From assembly GCA_050633505.1 (NCBI GenBank), contig JBOEGQ010000013.1, positions 248,001 to 312,000 of the forward strand: DNA of 64,000 nt. The letters run 5' to 3'. The notes beneath the pieces were generated by a model. It was not told the DNA's origin. It saw only the letters and a program-made list of their open reading frames with translations, and searched no databases. Source of the DNA: UBA1672 sp050633505. Lineage in GTDB: Bacteria > Pseudomonadota > Alphaproteobacteria > Micavibrionales > Micavibrionaceae. Made by a program: the position numbers and the translations under genes. Shown in pieces: positions 60,574 through 64,000 of the stretch (its first letter is position 1; each line of letters starts with the position of its first letter).

Positions 60574-61425
60574 ATGGCGCAAAGCAATGTTGTGGCAGAT
60601 TCTACACAAATGGTTTTACCGGAAAAGACATTATTTGATGTGTTGCGTGATATATGGCGTGCGAAGTTTTATATTCTCTTTTTCGTGTGTATATGTATGG
60701 CGATGGCCTTTGCTTTTCTAAGTGTTGCACGGGGGTTTTATCGTGCTGATCTTGTTATATCACCGGCGATTAATCTGGCGCAGGGGACGCATATGGTTGG
60801 TTATCGATCGGAAGGCTCTCCGGCTGTTTCATTTGGTCAGGAAAGTACAGATGCATTTTCGCGCTTTGTACAGGTATATGATGGGGTATCTGTTGCGACG
60901 ATTCTGCTTACTGATAAGAAAATACGTGATGGTTTGACGGATGATCTATCCTTTGAATTCTCAAAGCCCCAAAGGGAGTGGACGCCAGAACTCCTGTCAG
61001 AATATATAGAGCGGCGCGTTGTTATTGAACCGGTTCATGGAACAGAAATGCGCCGTATGTTCTATTTACACCCAAGGAAACAATTTGCCGCGCATTTTCT
61101 ATCCCGTATTCATCTTGTTGCAGATGAACTAATTCGTGCCCGTATCTTACGCGATGTAAATGCACGGATTTCCTATTTGGAGGAGGCATTAACAAAAACG
61201 AATAATCCGGCGCACCAACGTAACTTTACCGCCCTGTTGTTAGAGCAAGAGCGCGTAAAGATGCTGGTCTCTTTGGAAGGGCAACCTTTCTCCGCCGATA
61301 TTGTTGAGCCAGCCTCCGTATCTTTTAAGGAAAAATGGCCAGCGCCTTATCTGGTTTATCCGGTTTTTATCTTTGTAGGCATCCTGTTCGGGTTTGTTTT
61401 ATATGGTTTGCGGCATGGTACGTGA
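60574..61425 (+). CDS. Wzz-like polysaccharide co-polymerase (chain-length determinant)
   Basis: A 283-residue protein with a membrane helix near each end (about 33-52 and 259-277). The periplasmic domain between them has helical, charged stretches (RILRDVNARISYLEEALTKT). The segment before the second helix, FSADIVEPASVSFKEKWPAP, matches the Pro-rich conserved end of Wzz proteins. No cytosolic tyrosine kinase domain is attached. AGGAATACAC precedes the ATG. It follows the GT4 gene and fits a Wzx/Wzy-type assembly route. Confidence 0.82.
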   Translation: MAQSNVVADSTQMVLPEKTLFDVLRDIWRAKFYILFFVCICMAMAFAFLSVARGFYRADLVISPAINLAQGTHMVGYRSEGSPAVSFGQESTDAFSRFVQVYDGVSVATILLTDKKIRDGLTDDLSFEFSKPQREWTPELLSEYIERRVVIEPVHGTEMRRMFYLHPRKQFAAHFLSRIHLVADELIRARILRDVNARISYLEEALTKTNNPAHQRNFTALLLEQERVKMLVSLEGQPFSADIVEPASVSFKEKWPAPYLVYPVFIFVGILFGFVLYGLRHGT

Positions 61426-62260
61426 TAAAGAAAAAGTTCCCGTTGCCGTTATTATTGTTACCAAAAATGAAGAGGCGCATATTGCGCGTTGTCTGGACGC
61501 ATTGACGAGTTTTGCGCAAGTGATTGTTGTTGATTCTGAGAGCTCGGATCGCACGTGCGAGATTGCGCATATAAAAGGTGCGCAAGTTTGTACATATCGT
61601 TGGAACGGGCAATACCCTAAAAAGAGGCAATGGTGTCTTGATACACTTGATATTGGCCACGATTGGATATTTTGGGTTGATGCTGATGAGGTCGTCACCC
61701 CTGATGTTTGTAATGAAATCAGTGTATTGATTGAAAATAGTCCAAATGAGTGTGGTTTCTTTGTACCCGGGGTGTATGTGTGTGGCAATACACCTTTAAA
61801 ACACGGTATGCGGAATAATAAGATTGCATTATTTCATCGTAAGAAGATGTGTTTCCCAGTTGTGAATGATTTGGATATTGATGGGATGGGGGAGATTGAA
61901 GGGCATTATCAACCCACTTTTAAAAGTGATTATACGGAAGGCAAAATAGGGAGCTTGCGTTCTGCTTTATATCATTATGCGTATGAGGATTTAGATGCTT
62001 GGCACGACAGGCATGAACGTTATGCCTTTTGGGAGGCCGAAATGATAAGGCGTGAAAGATGGCCCAAAGATCCGATATGGTGGCGTGAGCAGGTTAAACA
62101 TTATCTGCGGGGTTCTGTGCTTAAACCATATATAATGTTTGTGTATAGCTATATTATCAAGGCGGGCTTTATGGATGGTCGTGCGGGGTTTGATTTTGCA
62201 TTAAGTAGAATGAAATATTGCCAAATGATTCTCAATTTTTTGAAAAAGGATGAAAATTAA
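61418..62260 (+). CDS. GT2-family glycosyltransferase (WaaE/KdtX-like)
   Basis: A 280-residue GT-A enzyme. It has VPVAVIIVTKNEEAHIARCL, QVIVVDSESSDRTCEIA, PKKRQWCLDTLDIGHDWIFW and the metal-binding DADE (VDADEVVTPD). Its C-terminal half has YHYAYEDLDAWHDRHERYAF and a hydrophobic C-terminal helix pair. The pattern is that of LPS core glucosyltransferases of the WaaE/KdtX type. The frame is open from 61394; the ATG at 61418 gives the usual short N-terminus. It overlaps the Wzz-like gene by 8 bp and converges on the next gene by 4 bp. Confidence 0.86.
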   Translation, partial: VRDKEKVPVAVIIVTKNEEAHIARCLDALTSFAQVIVVDSESSDRTCEIAHIKGAQVCTYRWNGQYPKKRQWCLDTLDIGHDWIFWVDADEVVTPDVCNEISVLIENSPNECGFFVPGVYVCGNTPLKHGMRNNKIALFHRKKMCFPVVNDLDIDGMGEIEGHYQPTFKSDYTEGKIGSLRSALYHYAYEDLDAWHDRHERYAFWEAEMIRRERWPKDPIWWREQVKHYLRGSVLKPYIMFVYSYIIKAGFMDGRAGFDFALSRMKYCQMILNFLKKDEN

Positions 62261-63075
62261 CTTCTGTCTCTTCGTACCTTCTGTAAAAGCCAGTATAGCT
62301 GCGGTATGTGTTTTTTGATGTGCCATGTGCCCATTTGAACGATCATGATCCATAAGTTTTTATATGTCGGTATCAAATGTAATTTCTCACGAATTATGTA
62401 TTGTTCTTTGCGTCCCAAAGCGGCTTGTTGTTGTGATAATCCGCCTTGTTCAAAAATACAAATAGGTTTCGCGTAGTAACTGCATTTCCGGGATTTTTGC
62501 AAGAATCTGAGCGTGAAGTCGTAATCTGATGAGACAGTGTAGAGCAAACTATAATGGAGTTTGCAATCGCGTATGGTCAGGCGGCTATAGAACATGGCCT
62601 GATGGTGTGTAATCATCCCCCATTGTATGTCTTTATATCGGCGTGCTTTTTTATAGTTATATGATTCGGCCTTTCCGGTCGGCTCTAACGCATCGCCATA
62701 TATGAAATTAGGTTTCTTTTTGGTGTGTGGTGCAATTTCTGACAGGACATCATTATGTGCGAATACGTCACCGGCGTTTAGAAACAGAAGATACTTTCCA
62801 CTTGCCTGTGTAATGCCGTGATTCATTGCATCGTAGATACCGTTATCTTCTTCACTGATGAATGCGAATGGGTATTTTTCAGTTCGTTTTGTGCTACGTC
62901 TTTGGCGTAGGAAATCCAAACTTTCATCTTTCGATGCCCCGTCTACTACAATCCACTCAAAATCATCAAATGTTTGTCTATCAATGGAGGCTGCCGTGTT
63001 TGTCAGTCCTTCAAAGTTATTCAAGGTGACTGTTATTATAGTGAACGTTGGATATGTCTTTTTATAAATGCTCAT
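62257..63075 (-). CDS. GT2-family glycosyltransferase
   Basis: A 272-residue GT-A enzyme, probably adding a hexose during repeat-unit assembly. It begins YPTFTIITVTLNNFEGLTNT, then DDFEWIVVDGASKDESLDFL, ISEEDNGIYDAMNHGITQAS (the EXDxGIYDAxN block of Wca/WfgS-type enzymes) and YLLFLNAGD in the place of DXD. WGMITHHQAMFYSR and TVSSDYDFTLRFL follow. It is on the minus strand with the SLBB gene 18 bp upstream. The polysaccharide locus therefore has two converging transcription units. Confidence 0.87.
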   Translation of the reverse strand: MSIYKKTYPTFTIITVTLNNFEGLTNTAASIDRQTFDDFEWIVVDGASKDESLDFLRQRRSTKRTEKYPFAFISEEDNGIYDAMNHGITQASGKYLLFLNAGDVFAHNDVLSEIAPHTKKKPNFIYGDALEPTGKAESYNYKKARRYKDIQWGMITHHQAMFYSRLTIRDCKLHYSLLYTVSSDYDFTLRFLQKSRKCSYYAKPICIFEQGGLSQQQAALGRKEQYIIREKLHLIPTYKNLWIMIVQMGTWHIKKHIPQLYWLLQKVRRDRS

Positions 63076-63093
63076 AGCATTGGAAATGTAAGG

Positions 63094-63999
63094 TTAATCT
63101 CTGATGTCGTCAATAAACACAGATGTGACGGCTAAATTACTGAGGATTTGTCCAATTTCTTTTGCGCTTTCGATGAAATCAAAGGGCTTTGGATCTCTTG
63201 GAATTATAATTGTTGATCCCGGTGGTATGAATATAGGTCTATGATTCCAGTTGCTGACGCGTAATGGTTCTGCACTACCATCGGGGTAGAGGACAAAAGC
63301 TCTGTCTTTATCTGCATGGTAGGAGAAGTCACCGGCTTGACGAATATAATCGCGGGGAGATTTTTCTTCTCTAAACTGTTGGTTAGAAGGCGATAATACT
63401 TCGCCGCGCACCCGTACGATTAGTGGACGTTTAGGGATATAGAGCTTGTCTCCGCCTTCCAAAAGCATGTCCAGTTCTGGTTTCACACTTAGAATATCAG
63501 GATTCGCTTCTACAGTGATTCGCCCGATGGCCTCAATTTCATTTAATTTATCTGCAAGATCACGCACTAATTTGATTTGTGTCGCATTTGGTGGCGTTTT
63601 ATCACGCTCAATAGCGGAGGCCAAACGTTGTTCCATGTCGTGCGCAGCAGTACGGAAACGAAGTTTTTCGGCTTTACGTTCTGATGCACGGCTGAATATG
63701 GCACCGGCCGGATAGGCGTTATCATTCAATCCGCCAGCACGTTTGATTAAATCGGAAGTTTTTTCACCAGTGATAAGAGTATATTCGCCGGGGTAGAGCA
63801 CCTCTCCGACAATTGTAATTGTCTTTTCAGATGTCCCGTCATGTTTCTGATTTACCCGTATAATATCGCCGGAAGATAGGTTAACGCCACCTGCATCTTT
63901 AAGTTGATACGTTTGAACATCTTTGGTTTTCTTTCCTGCATCGTTAATATAGGAAGGTGAAATAATTTCGATTTTTCTTTCATCAGAGTTGATCGTCAT
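63094..63999 (-). CDS. SLBB-domain polysaccharide export protein (probably cut at window end)
   Basis: 301 residues are visible. They contain two or three SLBB-type beta-grasp units: SSGDIIRVNQ... with TITIVGEVLYPGEYTLITGE and SDLIKRAGGLNDNAYPAGAI; then DKLYIPKRPLIVRVRGEVLS with SPRDYIRQAGDFSYHADKDR. A helical insert lies between (about 110-175). These occur in Wza-type outer-membrane exporters. The ATG at 63997-63999 is at the window edge, and there is no signal peptide or PES N-terminal domain. The true gene almost surely continues upstream, and the first part is missing. Confidence 0.82.
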   Translation of the reverse strand: MTINSDERKIEIISPSYINDAGKKTKDVQTYQLKDAGGVNLSSGDIIRVNQKHDGTSEKTITIVGEVLYPGEYTLITGEKTSDLIKRAGGLNDNAYPAGAIFSRASERKAEKLRFRTAAHDMEQRLASAIERDKTPPNATQIKLVRDLADKLNEIEAIGRITVEANPDILSVKPELDMLLEGGDKLYIPKRPLIVRVRGEVLSPSNQQFREEKSPRDYIRQAGDFSYHADKDRAFVLYPDGSAEPLRVSNWNHRPIFIPPGSTIIIPRDPKPFDFIESAKEIGQILSNLAVTSVFIDDIRD

Positions 64000-64000
64000 T

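Overview
The window looks like a chromosome segment of an alphaproteobacterium with moderately low GC. The evidence is a circularly permuted (two-piece) tmRNA gene next to an alpha-type SspB, a GapR (DUF2312) gene, the alphaproteobacterial order hemC-hemD-mic60-hemY, and hflK-hflC with degP. The small housekeeping set combined with a giant fibre-like surface protein fits a Micavibrio-like (predatory or epibiotic) lineage. That placement is inference, because no rRNA gene is present.

Layout. 1-8 kb holds housekeeping genes: miaA (cut by the window edge), an EamA exporter, degP, hflC, hflK, mrp, folA and thyA. 8-12.4 kb holds two unrecognised genes with good promoters, the permuted tmRNA, a membrane protein, sspB and an alpha/beta hydrolase. 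The tmRNA and SspB act in the same pathway: tagging at stalled ribosomes and delivery to ClpXP. 12.5-16 kb is an ABC-2 type export cluster. 16.1-18.7 kb is a scarred region at a tRNA-Arg(CCG) gene, with a serine-recombinase tail fused in frame to the head of an AraC-type regulator, an intact SDR and an SDR pseudogene. 19-22.3 kb holds an AspT/YidE-type transporter, an HExxH protein and a small unknown.

22.3-38.5 kb is the most striking part. A two-gene operon encodes a 4350-residue chimeric fibre (pilin-like N-terminal anchor, YadA-head-like repeats, phage-fibre-like modules, an S74 auto-processing chaperone with its Ser/Lys pair, and a C-terminal membrane anchor), followed 11 bp later by a secreted protein with four LamG-like domains.

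38.8-51.8 kb returns to household genes: an ABC1/UbiB kinase, an orphan IcmL/DotI-like protein, gapR, the tsaD-gpsA-acs operon, hemC-hemD-mic60-hemY and a rhomboid protease. 52-56.2 kb is a minus-strand cluster of unusual small proteins. Two share a glycine-zipper module and a C-terminal motif ending ANFKITA, two are very histidine-rich, and three have similar AGGGG ribosome sites. 57-64 kb has a TauE-type permease and then a surface polysaccharide locus: Wzy-like polymerase, GT4, Wzz-like co-polymerase, two GT2 enzymes and an SLBB export protein cut by the window edge.
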